From: Fimbriimonas sp.
GTDB taxonomy: Bacteria > Armatimonadota > Fimbriimonadia > Fimbriimonadales > Fimbriimonadaceae
DNA length: 64,000 nucleotides
Direction of reading: 5' to 3'
Assembly: GCA_031292555.1 (NCBI GenBank)
Contig: JARLGV010000026.1
Coordinates: forward strand, 1-64,000
Shown: piece by piece, positions 17,758 through 27,232 of the stretch
Layout: each line of letters begins with the position of its first letter
How positions within the stretch are numbered: position 1 is the first letter of the stretch
Notes under the pieces: generated by a model
Seen by the model: the letters and a program-made list of their open reading frames with translations, nothing else
Database searches by the model: none
Told to the model about the DNA's origin: nothing
Made by a program: the position numbers and the translations under genes

Positions 17758-19417
17758 GTCATTTCTTAATGGCGTCAAACGCGCCCTCACGTCGGGCCGT
17801 CGTCTCTTCACTCTGCTATTTGGCCTTCTTTACTATGCCTTTTTGGTGTTTCGCCCCCTAAGCCACCGGAACGATGAGTTCTCTTCGTCGGTGCATCCGG
17901 TTGCGATGCTTTCGGGGCAAGCTGTCGACGTTTCTGTCTTCGCCTTTTTCGGCGCTTTGTCGCTAATGCTCATGCTGTCGATCGCGACACCGCGTGGGAG
18001 CTTCCGGCAGCCGGATGTCGATGTGCTCTTTGCGACGCCCGTTAGTCCGCGACTTTTGATGTACTTCCGAATGATTCGCGATTACGTCTTCACATTGCTG
18101 ACTCCCCTGATCTTCATGCTGTTCGGCGGACGCGGCTCTTTGGTGGCGCTTCAGGGCTTTGTGGCAGGGGTCCATCGAAGCGGAGGGTTTGTGGGTCGAG
18201 TCGCTTCCGCCTCGTGGTTCCTGATGGCACTGAGTTGGACTTGCATCGGCTACGGCATCGGCTTTCTCGTGAATCGGAGCGATCTTCAGTCCGACATCAA
18301 CAAGAAGCGGCTCAGCTACTCGATCTTCGGGATCTGCATGGTCACGATGCTGTATTTCGTAATCTGCTTACGGAACGACCTTTCCTGGGATACCGCAATG
18401 AACTGCGCCCAGAGCCTTTGGGTACGGTCCGTATTCTTTACGGCAACAGCGGCGACCTGGATGGTCGTCGGGGCGCTCAATGGAAATGTCCTCATGATTG
18501 CAGGAGGCGCCCTTCTTTTGATCGGACTTGCGACGGGGGGAGTCTATATAGCCGAGTCTCAACTGGCATTCATGTACGATCAGGCGGCTGTCCGTGGTTT
18601 CGATTCGACGAATCTGCGAACCATGCGCCGAAATAACGACATTTACGGCCTCAGCGCTCAGCAGGCTCGTGACGGAAAAGTCAAAGTAGGGCGCTTCAGC
18701 CGATGGATCGGCCGTATTCGGCTTATGGGTGCTTCGGCGTTGGTTTGGAAGGAGGTGCTGCTGCAGGTGCGGGGAGCCCGGATGCTCTACTTCTTTCTCG
18801 GACCGATTCAACTGGTGTTGACGCTTTCGCCGATCCTCGCGCTTTCCGGCTCAGATTCCCCGACGAGCATCCGAGGCGCCGGCATGGTGATCATGGCCAT
18901 GCAATGCGTGAGCGTGCTGATTCTCACAATGAACAGTGCGGTCAGTGGCTACACCGAACTCCTGAAGCGCGTCGACTTTCAAAAGCCTCTACCGTTCCGG
19001 CCGTCAGGGACCGTATTCTGGGAGGTCGCCTCGAAGTGCATTCCTAACGTGCTCTTTTCCGGCATTTCAGTGGTGCTCCTCCTTATCCTGAGACCGGTTC
19101 TTTGGGACTATGCCATCGCATCGTTCGTCTTTGTCGTCGGGCTAAGTCTGCTCCTATCAGCGACTGTCTTCCTGATTACGATCGCGTTCCCGGATGCGGG
19201 AGATGCATCGCAACGTGGCTTCCGCGGGATCCTCGTGCTGCTCGCGATAGTGATATTCGGTTCTCCCGGCGTTGGAACCTTCATCCTTCTGACCAGCGTG
19301 CTGAATCTGAACCCGGCGCTTTCCGTAATCCCTTCGACATTGATCAGCTTTGGGATCACGGTTGCGGTCACGTTCGTCTCCGGCGGACTGTACGATTCCT
19401 ATAACCCGAGCGAATAG
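17729..19417 (+). CDS. ABC-2 type transporter permease
   Basis: About 562 residues with some ten to twelve hydrophobic helices (for example SLMLMLSIATP, LLIGLATGGVYI, VLLLILRPVLW and the closing ISFGITVAVTFVSG). Partner of the ATPase encoded just upstream. I start at ATG 17729 because GGAGGGTGGGG lies directly ahead of it; the frame is open to 17693. The exported substrate is unknown. Confidence 0.85.
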   Translation: MQALLFLTTRSFLNGVKRALTSGRRLFTLLFGLLYYAFLVFRPLSHRNDEFSSSVHPVAMLSGQAVDVSVFAFFGALSLMLMLSIATPRGSFRQPDVDVLFATPVSPRLLMYFRMIRDYVFTLLTPLIFMLFGGRGSLVALQGFVAGVHRSGGFVGRVASASWFLMALSWTCIGYGIGFLVNRSDLQSDINKKRLSYSIFGICMVTMLYFVICLRNDLSWDTAMNCAQSLWVRSVFFTATAATWMVVGALNGNVLMIAGGALLLIGLATGGVYIAESQLAFMYDQAAVRGFDSTNLRTMRRNNDIYGLSAQQARDGKVKVGRFSRWIGRIRLMGASALVWKEVLLQVRGARMLYFFLGPIQLVLTLSPILALSGSDSPTSIRGAGMVIMAMQCVSVLILTMNSAVSGYTELLKRVDFQKPLPFRPSGTVFWEVASKCIPNVLFSGISVVLLLILRPVLWDYAIASFVFVVGLSLLLSATVFLITIAFPDAGDASQRGFRGILVLLAIVIFGSPGVGTFILLTSVLNLNPALSVIPSTLISFGITVAVTFVSGGLYDSYNPSE

Positions 19418-19504
19418 AAGCTGAGCAAAGTGGTCGGCGGTACACTTTGTGGGCCCGCGAACTTGAGAGGCCGGATCTTTGTTGGGTAGGAAAGGTGAAA
19501 GTGA

Positions 19505-20617
19505 ATGAAGCTGCGTAGTTCGACAAAGATCGCAATCGGGTTCACGCTGATCGCAGCGGGCTCCATCTATGGGTACCAGTTCGCCATGAAGAAGGCGATC
19601 ATGGGCGAGCACTTTGAGCCGATCGTGCCCGACTCGGTTGATTTGGTGGGGATAAACGCAGGAACTGGGTTCCGCATCATCGTTGTGAACGAGATGGCCC
19701 AATTGGTCGAGTCGTCCACCGCTTTCCATGGTTCGGAATCGGAAGACTCAGGGGCAACCGAAGGGGCGATCAAAAAGCACATCCCGATCAAGGAGATGCT
19801 GAACGTGCTCAAGGGGGATCCTCACGCGCTTGGCAGCTTCATCATGAAGGTGAATGACCGGGACGAGAATGATTCTTGGCCGCCCGTTCGCGTCGTTTGG
19901 ACGGCGGAGCGGCTCCAAAAGGCACTCAACGGAGATAAGGTCGAGGAAGCGGCACTTGTGCGCGACCTCAACATGAATCTGGACGGTACGCCGTTGCCGA
20001 CTCTGCGCAGGGCCTCGCTAGAGAACGGCATCGTCATCGACTATCCGGTTGCCGTCAATGTCGATATCCGCGGGAAGGTAACCAAGGTCGTCGGGCGGGT
20101 TCAAGAACCGTACAAGCCGATGCTCGTCCAGACGGTTGAGAAGAAGTACGAAGACAAGCAGGTCACCGAGGACACTATCCGCGGCTATTATGCCGAGGAA
20201 GCGAACAAAGCGCTCACCGGCAAAAAGGGCCATGAGGATATTCGCAAAGCGATTGAAACGCGAATGTCCGCCGAAAACGCGAAGGAATTGGCAAGGTATC
20301 CCGAACACATTTTGGATAGTGCGATCGTCGTCGTCAACGGATCGCTTATCCAAAGCGCCAGCTACCGTCCGGTAGAAAACTCCAGCGGCAAGACGTATGA
20401 CCTCACGATCGAACTCACCGACGAGGGGCGGCGTCGGCTCTGGCAGTACTCGGAGGATCGAGTCGGGACCCAGATCATGCTGATCAAGGATGGTGTGGCG
20501 TTCGCCGCTCCCGTGATCAACCACGAACTGGCCCAAGGCGAATTGACGATAACTCAGATGCGCGACGAACGTTCAGTTAAAGATATCGTCGATACGATCA
20601 ACAGCCACAAGAAGTGA
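19505..20617 (+). CDS. Membrane-anchored protein with SecD P1-head-like domain
   Basis: A 370-residue protein with a single N-terminal membrane anchor (residues about 9-27). Residues about 290-365 follow the pattern of the first periplasmic head of SecD: LTIELTDEGRRRLWQYSE, VGTQIMLIKDGVAFAAPVI and ITQMRDERSVKDIVDTI. There are no SecD membrane helices, so it is not a complete translocase subunit. A good ribosome-binding site (AGGAAAGGTGA) precedes the ATG. Followed by two exported proteins, suggesting an envelope role. Confidence 0.75.
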   Translation: MKLRSSTKIAIGFTLIAAGSIYGYQFAMKKAIMGEHFEPIVPDSVDLVGINAGTGFRIIVVNEMAQLVESSTAFHGSESEDSGATEGAIKKHIPIKEMLNVLKGDPHALGSFIMKVNDRDENDSWPPVRVVWTAERLQKALNGDKVEEAALVRDLNMNLDGTPLPTLRRASLENGIVIDYPVAVNVDIRGKVTKVVGRVQEPYKPMLVQTVEKKYEDKQVTEDTIRGYYAEEANKALTGKKGHEDIRKAIETRMSAENAKELARYPEHILDSAIVVVNGSLIQSASYRPVENSSGKTYDLTIELTDEGRRRLWQYSEDRVGTQIMLIKDGVAFAAPVINHELAQGELTITQMRDERSVKDIVDTINSHKK

Positions 20618-20643
20618 ACCTGCCCCAGTGAGTTGGACTGTCT

Positions 20644-21495
20644 ATGAACAAGCAAGCCATTCTATTGCCGATCGTCGCCGTTCTTGCCGTTGCATGCAAT
20701 TCGGCTACCAAAGACGCTGACGCTGCGAAGCCCCCTTCCGATACTTCATCGGCGTCGTCGTCGGCAAGTTCTGCCGGGCAGGCAACCAGCCAGCCAGCCG
20801 AACCAGCCAAGACGGAAAGCCCGGCGGCAACTCCGGCCGTCACCCCCGCCACGGCGCCACCCAAGAAGGGCCCCGACAAGGACGAGGCCGCAGTAGGAGC
20901 AGCTGCTGTCCTGGTGCCGCCTGAACTGTCTCACCTCGGCTATGAGTACGACGGCCTCGCCAATACGAAGCCGATCGACATGCAGATCGATGTCAAAGAG
21001 ACCGGTCAGATTCTTACCGGGTCTCAAACGGTGGCCTTCAAAGGCGTGAAGGACGGCAAGGCGACGTTTGACATCGAGCGAACCGGCGGCCTTAGCGCCC
21101 TCGGCTCGGAGGTGGCGAGCGTCGAGAAGGATGGTGTTTTTACACTTTCCAGCACGATCGCGAAGCTCAGCCCGCACGCCATGGAACTTCCGGCAGCCCC
21201 AAAACCAGGAATGACATGGCATTTCCATATTTTCTCGGATAAGACCGATTCCAAGATCGATATGGAAACCACCTGCAAAGTCGTCGGTTTCGAACCGGTG
21301 ACGACCAAGGTGGGAACCTATCCCGACGCTCTGTTGGTATCGCAGACGGGTAAGGGAACGCTCCAGGGTCAAAAGGTGCGAACGGAATCGAAGAATTGGT
21401 ATGTCAAGGGGTTGGGGACTGTAAAAGCTGTCCTCAAAACGAACTTGCCAAATGGCAAATCTGAGACCTTGACACTTCAGGAGACCAAGCACTGA
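20644..21495 (+). CDS. Putative lipoprotein of unknown function
   Basis: A 283-residue protein with a signal peptide ending VLAVAC (cysteine 18 as lipid site; the lipobox is slightly degenerate), then a 60-residue Ser/Ala/Pro-rich linker, then a beta-rich domain with YEYDGLANTKP and EKDGVFTLSSTI. No enzyme motif. Its stop overlaps the next start by one base (TGATG), so both are co-translated. Confidence 0.75.
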   Translation: MNKQAILLPIVAVLAVACNSATKDADAAKPPSDTSSASSSASSAGQATSQPAEPAKTESPAATPAVTPATAPPKKGPDKDEAAVGAAAVLVPPELSHLGYEYDGLANTKPIDMQIDVKETGQILTGSQTVAFKGVKDGKATFDIERTGGLSALGSEVASVEKDGVFTLSSTIAKLSPHAMELPAAPKPGMTWHFHIFSDKTDSKIDMETTCKVVGFEPVTTKVGTYPDALLVSQTGKGTLQGQKVRTESKNWYVKGLGTVKAVLKTNLPNGKSETLTLQETKH

Positions 21496-22109
21496 TGATC
21501 GTATGTTCCGTCCTAGCACTTATCCTACAAGCGTCCTCTGCGGGCGACTACTTCCCGCTCAAGCCCGGAACTGTCTATACCTACGAGCAGAAAGGAAAGG
21601 ACGTCCAAATGTCGAAGATCGTGGGCACTCCTCTCGATATGGGTGGCGTCGCTGTCACACCGGTGACCGACCGCCAGATTGGCGGGGGCGGAACAACCAC
21701 CTATTACCGGATTGATCCAGACCAGGTGCTAATCGTTGCCTATGACATTAAGCACCCGCTTCCAACGCCGATGCCGCTGTTCAAGCTTGGAACTGGGAAG
21801 CTCACATGGGATTTCGCAGGATCAACCAAAACTGGCGTAGAGGGTGAGCGACTGCTTGCGCGCGGCGATGTCCATCCTATCGGCAAGCGGGAAGTGCTTG
21901 GCAAGAAGGTTGATGCGATCGAAGTGCGGATTCAGGCCCAGGTTGGGATTGGAATGAGCGCCGAGATTTTCGACCAGAAGGCCATTTACGCCAAGGGATT
22001 CGGTCTCGTCGAGTGGACGAGCAAGATGACGTTGGGAAACAATCGGAAGAAGGCCGACCAAAGCGCCTACAAGTTGGTCGACATGCAAGAGGCCAAGGCT
22101 GGCGGCTGA
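21495..22109 (+). CDS. Exported protein of unknown function
   Basis: A 204-residue protein with a short signal-like start (MIVCSVLALILQASSAG) followed by DYFPLKPGTVYTYE, an opening seen in many secreted beta-sandwich proteins of unknown role. Coupled by a TGATG overlap to the putative lipoprotein upstream, with which it shares a similar beta-rich design; the two may be distant relatives. Confidence 0.7.
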   Translation: MIVCSVLALILQASSAGDYFPLKPGTVYTYEQKGKDVQMSKIVGTPLDMGGVAVTPVTDRQIGGGGTTTYYRIDPDQVLIVAYDIKHPLPTPMPLFKLGTGKLTWDFAGSTKTGVEGERLLARGDVHPIGKREVLGKKVDAIEVRIQAQVGIGMSAEIFDQKAIYAKGFGLVEWTSKMTLGNNRKKADQSAYKLVDMQEAKAGG

Positions 22110-22130
22110 AGTCCGGCAACTGCCTAGGAA

Positions 22131-23288
22131 GTGGAGAAAAAGATCGTTCATGTAGGCCAGGTATCCGGTTTGTCCCGCCTGTCCGGGTACGGCAATGAGC
22201 AACGACGAGTCCCAAAAGTCGATTGGTTGCTCGTTTGCGCCACTCTGCTGCTGATCACGATCGGCCTGATGTCGCTTTTCAGCGAGGGCTACTCTCATGA
22301 CGGAGGGGCCAACTTTCGCAAACAGGTTGTCGATACCCTCATTGGTGTCGTCCCGTTCTGTCTGTTCGCGTTCACAACTCCGCTCTTCTGGAGGCGTTGC
22401 GTAAACCTGATCTATGGCTTGAACATCGCAACCCTGTTAGCTGTGTTCGTGATCGGAGCGCACCGCAAGGGGGCCGAGAGGTGGATCCAAATGGGGCCGC
22501 TTCAGTTTCAGCCGAGCGAGATGGCCAAGATCTTGACCGTGCTGACCTTGTCTGCGTACTACGCGAACCGGCAGAGCGAAATTCAGAAGCCGTCGACTTT
22601 CTGGCTTGGTTTCCTTCACGTGGCAGTGCCGTTTCTATTGGTGCTCATGCAACCGCACTTGGGAGCGGCGTTGGTCATTCTCGTGTGCTGGGCTGCGATC
22701 TCGATCGTTGCGGGGGTTCCTGCCAAGTACTTTGCCATCTTTGCGATCCTGTTCCTCGCCTTGGGAGGAGCCTTGGCGCTTTCCGGGAAACTGCTGCACG
22801 GCTACCAAATGGAGCGAGTACTCGGGATCTTCTCGCACGACGCCAAGGGCAAGTCGTACCAGACCGACCAGGCAGAGATCGCGTTCGGAATGGGGGGCGT
22901 AACAGGATCCGGGTTCTTGCACGGCGAACGGAAGGCTGGACACTTCATCCCTGAGCAACACGACGACTTCATCTTCACGGTGATGGGAGAGGAAGGGGGG
23001 CTGATCGGCTGTTCGCTTGTACTCGTCGCGTACGCTTTCTTCTTCTACCGGCTTTGGCTTGTTATGTTTCAAGCAACCGATCCTTACTACAAGATGATCG
23101 TGGGCGGACTGTTCGCCGCCTTGAGTTTCCACACATTCGTCAACATAGCCATGGTTCTTCATATGCTGCCCGTTGTGGGGCTGTGGCTGCCATTTCTGAG
23201 CTACGGCGGCACCGCGATGTGGATGTGTATGTCGTCGGTTGGCTTGGCCCTAAACATTCGAAGACGTGAACGTCCTTTGCTATTCTGA
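22131..23288 (+). CDS. FtsW/RodA/SpoVE family (SEDS) protein
   Basis: SEDS peptidoglycan glycan-strand polymerase or cell-shape protein with about ten membrane helices. Diagnostic motifs are GAERWIQMGPLQFQPSE, FIPEQHDDFIFTVMGEEGG and the closing LPFLSYGGT. It could be RodA or FtsW; the text FIPE..DDFIF with a short N-terminus slightly favours RodA. GTG start at 22131; AGG lies only two bases upstream so initiation may be weak. The class B PBP partner is not adjacent. Confidence 0.9.
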   Translation: MEKKIVHVGQVSGLSRLSGYGNEQRRVPKVDWLLVCATLLLITIGLMSLFSEGYSHDGGANFRKQVVDTLIGVVPFCLFAFTTPLFWRRCVNLIYGLNIATLLAVFVIGAHRKGAERWIQMGPLQFQPSEMAKILTVLTLSAYYANRQSEIQKPSTFWLGFLHVAVPFLLVLMQPHLGAALVILVCWAAISIVAGVPAKYFAIFAILFLALGGALALSGKLLHGYQMERVLGIFSHDAKGKSYQTDQAEIAFGMGGVTGSGFLHGERKAGHFIPEQHDDFIFTVMGEEGGLIGCSLVLVAYAFFFYRLWLVMFQATDPYYKMIVGGLFAALSFHTFVNIAMVLHMLPVVGLWLPFLSYGGTAMWMCMSSVGLALNIRRRERPLLF

Positions 23289-23342
23289 GCCAAAAACTAG
23301 GTCGTCGGCTCCATTCTTTGAACTGCCCGAAACTTCACCACT

Positions 23343-24767
23343 ATGCTCTCGACAATCCTCTTGACCGTATCTGCTTACCAACCGTCGCCATCTCTGGAAC
23401 TGAGGCCGAACCACCTTCCCAAGCCGGGGATCTATGCCGCAAGGGTCAACGGAGATCATGCTGCCTGGTCGGTGCGTGGATCGAATTTCACCATCGATCT
23501 GGCGGGCCGGACTCTCGCCGGGAGTGCGGCGCTGAATGGACGCCAGGATGCCTATGAGGGTATCGGCCTTCTGCTTACCGGCTGCAGCAACGTGACGGTA
23601 AAGAACGCACATATCGGTGGGTTTCAATTTAACTTAGTTATGCGCGACTGCAAGAACGTGCGCATCATCGACTGCACCCTCAATGAAAGCCGTGCGATCC
23701 GAATGGGGCGTTCGGGGAAGGCTATCGATACGTTTCTCAACCTTCGCGACTTGAAAGCTTGGCGCACCTATGGGGCGGGAGTATGGGCTGAGCGATGCGA
23801 TACATGCCGTATTGAGCGGTGTTCGACTTCGCAGGCTCAAAATGGGATATTGCTCGTCGACTCGCGATTGTGCACGGTCACAAACAACATGTGCTCGTAT
23901 AACGGCGGATGGGGTATCGGCATATGGAACGGAATCCGCAACGACGTCTTCTGGAATCACGCCGACTTCTGCAACCGTCCGTGGGCAGGAAATTGGGGAG
24001 GCGATGCGGCCGGAATTGTGGTGGTCAACGGTTCGCGACTAAACGGGTTCATCGCCAATTCCATCACTCATGGCGGAGACGGCTTCTTCCTGACGGACCG
24101 AGTCAATGGCGGATACGACTCGCAGAACAAAACGTACAAGATCGAGGGTAGTTCGGACAGGAATATGGTCGCCTATAACGACGGGTCCTGGTCGTCCAAC
24201 AATGCATTCGAAGGGACGTTCTCCTCGTCGAACATCTATTTCAAGAACATAGCAAACGATTCCAACTATGGGTTCTGGCTTGGATTCTCGACTCAGGCGT
24301 TTGTTGTCCAAAACGAAATACTTAGAAATCGGACAGATGGCGTTGCAATCGGGCAGGGCAAAGGAAATACGGTGTTCCGAAACCAACTGGTGGGAAATGG
24401 AGGAGTGGCCGTGCACATCTGGTCAGACGCCGGGCCGGTCGAGGCGGACCAGCCTTCGGACATGAACACCGTCATCCAGAATCGAATCGAAAGGAGCCGA
24501 CTCGGAGTGAGTCTTGAGAGGTCCACCAACTTCCGGATTCTAGGAAACACGTTCGTAAACGCACCGTTGCCTCAAGGCGTCGAAGTGGCAAGCCCAACCT
24601 TCGCCCAAACCCAGCTTCTTGCCGGTTGGTTTCAGAGGAAGGACGCCAATCGAGCCAACCGTATCTATGGGCTACGCCCCCCTGGCTGGCGTTTCTACCG
24701 TGATTCAGGTGCTCCGACCGGTTCTGGTGCGGTAAAGATCGGCGACTACTGTCCGGCGCGTCGATAG
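23343..24767 (+). CDS. Right-handed parallel beta-helix repeat protein
   Basis: A 474-residue secreted-type protein (hydrophobic start MLSTILLTVSAYQ) whose body consists of short repeating N/G/V rungs typical of NosD/pectate-lyase-like helices: NVTVKNAHIGG, NVRIIDCTLNES, LCTVTNNMCSYN, NTVFRNQLVGNGG. These folds bind or cleave polysaccharides, but no lyase active site was recognised. Confidence 0.85.
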   Translation: MLSTILLTVSAYQPSPSLELRPNHLPKPGIYAARVNGDHAAWSVRGSNFTIDLAGRTLAGSAALNGRQDAYEGIGLLLTGCSNVTVKNAHIGGFQFNLVMRDCKNVRIIDCTLNESRAIRMGRSGKAIDTFLNLRDLKAWRTYGAGVWAERCDTCRIERCSTSQAQNGILLVDSRLCTVTNNMCSYNGGWGIGIWNGIRNDVFWNHADFCNRPWAGNWGGDAAGIVVVNGSRLNGFIANSITHGGDGFFLTDRVNGGYDSQNKTYKIEGSSDRNMVAYNDGSWSSNNAFEGTFSSSNIYFKNIANDSNYGFWLGFSTQAFVVQNEILRNRTDGVAIGQGKGNTVFRNQLVGNGGVAVHIWSDAGPVEADQPSDMNTVIQNRIERSRLGVSLERSTNFRILGNTFVNAPLPQGVEVASPTFAQTQLLAGWFQRKDANRANRIYGLRPPGWRFYRDSGAPTGSGAVKIGDYCPARR

Positions 24768-24817
24768 GGCGAGAACGGCCAAAGCGCAACCGACTACCGG
24801 TATGGGGCGTCGTACTG

Positions 24818-24823
24818 TATAAT
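24818..24823 (+). promoter_or_regulatory. Candidate -10 box upstream of ftsK
   Basis: TATAAT 40 bases ahead of the chosen ATG at 24864. The matching -35 region (TACCGG at 24795-24800) is poor. Transcription from here would begin about 24830, after the alternative upstream start at 24828, which supports the start at 24864. Confidence 0.45.
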
Positions 24824-24863
24824 TCAGGTGGCGCCAAGGATTGGCGCACGAAGAAGGTTAAGG

Positions 24864-27122
24864 ATGAGTGTTCGCGCCAGGCAGCCTGCCGTGGGGAAGG
24901 TGCGGGTTGAATCGCCCGTTTCGCACCGCCATTTTGATATTGCCGGGATTCTCCTGTTTGCGGCAGCGATTGTTATCGTCGTCGCCCTGCTCACTCGCGA
25001 CTCCGGGATCATCGGCAGCACCCTGGGGACGTTCTGTACCGTGCTCTTTGGCAAGGGCGCATGGGCGGTGCCGCCGCTCCTTATTACGATGAGCATCGGC
25101 CTCATTCGGGGCCAGACACCCACCTCCAAGCACCTATCTTGGGGACTCCTGCTTCTGTTCTTGACCCTGATCGGCGCTCTGGCTGCATCTGTCGACGGAG
25201 CATTCTTCGATCCTGAAGCGATTCGAACATCGGGCGGTTACCTTGGCGCGGTGATCGGTTGGGCATTTGCCGCTCTTCTTGGTTCAGCCAAACCGGTTGG
25301 TTTGACCGCTCTTGGAATGGTTGGCATCGTGCTCTGCGTGGATGTCCCGATTAGAGTCATGCTCGAGACAACCCGAAGTCGTGCGATCACGCTGAAGAAC
25401 AAGACCTTGGAGCGTGCGACGCCAACGGAGAATGCGCGCTCGCAACAGACGCCAGAGGATCGAGTAAAGGTGATTCGCAAGGGGCTCGAAGAGGCGAAGG
25501 CGGAGGTCCCACGGCGTGCCAAAGGGATCATCATGGAGGACCCGGAACCCGAGATCGAAGTTGTTGCCGAGCCTGCCAAAACCAAACATCCCGCCTCTGC
25601 CAAGGAGACGGTCTCTGCTTCGGTGCCAACTCTATCGGCGGACGCTCCGACCCCCAAAGAGGGCTATGATCTTCCTCCCATCGGTTTGTTGGCCGAGGCG
25701 GTCCTCAATCCGAAGCGAAGTCAGGCGGAGATGCAGAAGAATATCGAGACCCTCGAAGGGACGCTCGAACAGTTCGGAATCGACGCAACCGTCGTCGAAG
25801 TCGCGACCGGACCGACGGTCACTCGATACGAGATCCAGCTGGGCCCAGGAATTCGGGTTGCCAGAATCACCGCCTTGGCAGACAACATCGCGATGGACTT
25901 GGCCGCTTCGCAGGTTCGAGTGGAGGCGCCGATCCCGGGCAAAGCTGCGATTGGCGTTGAAGTACCTAATTCGGCTCCGTCCGTCGTGACCCTGCGAGAA
26001 CTCTGCGAGTCGCACGATTTCAAGAACCATCCTTCTCGACTGTGCGTAGCCCTCGGAAAGGACGTAAGCGGCGTCAACAAATACGCCGACTTGACGAAGA
26101 TGCCTCACCTGTTAATCGGCGGTGCCACGAACTCCGGTAAGTCGATTGGCCTTGCGACTCTAATCACCAGCCTATTGATGCGAAACACGCCCAAAGACGT
26201 TCGGCTGGTCATGATCGATCCCAAGCGTGTTGAACTGACCCTCTTCGATCACATTCCCCACTTGATGTGCCCAGTTATCAAGGATGTTAAAGAGGCAGCG
26301 GGAGTACTGAGAGCAGTATGGCGGGAGATGGATCGGCGATACGATCTGTTCAGCAATGAAGGGGTTCGCAACATCGACGGTTGGAATTCAAAGGCGTCGT
26401 TCCAAGACCGGATGCCCTACATCGTCGTCATCATCGACGAGTTGGCCGACTTGATGATCCAGTGCGGCGCCGAGGTTGAAACGACGATCGTTCGTCTTGC
26501 CCAGCTTGCGCGGGCCGTCGGCATTCATCTTGTTATCGCAACGCAGCGTCCCAGCGTCGACGTCATCACCGGCATCATCAAGGCGAACATTCCGAGCCGG
26601 ATCGCCTACGCGGTTGCAAGTCAGATCGACTCGCGAACGATCTTGGATGGCAAGGGGGCAGAGAACCTCATCGGTAAGGGGGACATGCTGTTCCAACCGA
26701 TCGATTCGATCAAACCGTTGCGCATTCAAGGCTGCTATGTGTCGGAGCGCGAGATCGATGCGATCTGCAAGTTCTGGCGTGCCCAACAGACACCCGAATA
26801 CGTACTTAACCCGATCGACGATGCCGCGCACGATGGCGCAAAGGAAGGCGGGGACTTTGGAGAGGACGTCGATCCCTTCTGGGAAGATGCCGTACGGTGG
26901 GTCGTCGATCGAGGGCAGGCGTCCACATCGATGCTTCAGCGCAAATTCTCGATCGGATTCCAGAGGGCTTCCAGACTCTTGGATATGATGGAGGAACGCG
27001 GCATTGTGGGTCCACGGGACGGCCCGAGGCCCCGCGAAGTGCTGTTGAACGTCATGGACGTCGACGCACTGTTTGGGATCGCCCCACGCTACGATGTCGG
27101 ACCAACGATCGACGACGACTGA
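24864..27122 (+). CDS. ftsK: DNA translocase FtsK/SpoIIIE
   Basis: Double-stranded DNA pump that clears and resolves chromosome termini at the division septum. About 752 residues: four N-terminal membrane helices (residues about 20-165), a charged linker, the RecA-like motor with Walker A GATNSGKS near residue 418 (N replaces the usual G) and Walker B YIVVIIDELADL, and a C-terminal winged-helix gamma domain (STSMLQRKFSIGFQRAS) that reads KOPS-type sequences. ATG at 24864 is chosen because AAGAAGG lies six bases upstream. Confidence 0.95.
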   Translation: MSVRARQPAVGKVRVESPVSHRHFDIAGILLFAAAIVIVVALLTRDSGIIGSTLGTFCTVLFGKGAWAVPPLLITMSIGLIRGQTPTSKHLSWGLLLLFLTLIGALAASVDGAFFDPEAIRTSGGYLGAVIGWAFAALLGSAKPVGLTALGMVGIVLCVDVPIRVMLETTRSRAITLKNKTLERATPTENARSQQTPEDRVKVIRKGLEEAKAEVPRRAKGIIMEDPEPEIEVVAEPAKTKHPASAKETVSASVPTLSADAPTPKEGYDLPPIGLLAEAVLNPKRSQAEMQKNIETLEGTLEQFGIDATVVEVATGPTVTRYEIQLGPGIRVARITALADNIAMDLAASQVRVEAPIPGKAAIGVEVPNSAPSVVTLRELCESHDFKNHPSRLCVALGKDVSGVNKYADLTKMPHLLIGGATNSGKSIGLATLITSLLMRNTPKDVRLVMIDPKRVELTLFDHIPHLMCPVIKDVKEAAGVLRAVWREMDRRYDLFSNEGVRNIDGWNSKASFQDRMPYIVVIIDELADLMIQCGAEVETTIVRLAQLARAVGIHLVIATQRPSVDVITGIIKANIPSRIAYAVASQIDSRTILDGKGAENLIGKGDMLFQPIDSIKPLRIQGCYVSEREIDAICKFWRAQQTPEYVLNPIDDAAHDGAKEGGDFGEDVDPFWEDAVRWVVDRGQASTSMLQRKFSIGFQRASRLLDMMEERGIVGPRDGPRPREVLLNVMDVDALFGIAPRYDVGPTIDDD

Positions 27123-27168
27123 TCACCCAAGCAGCAAATGTCCTTAATTGGGAATTGCCGCCGGTTGC

Positions 27169-27182
27169 ATTGATGCATCAAT
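27169..27182. promoter_or_regulatory. Perfect 14-base palindrome upstream of GGDEF gene
   Basis: ATTGATGCATCAAT, 51 bases ahead of the diguanylate cyclase start and upstream of a possible -10 (TAAAAT 27216-27221). Its symmetry and place suit a dimeric repressor or activator site; no regulator is assigned. Confidence 0.35.
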
Positions 27183-27232
27183 AGCCGCCACTGTCAAAAT
27201 CGCGCGAGATTTGGCTAAAATGGCACTAATTC

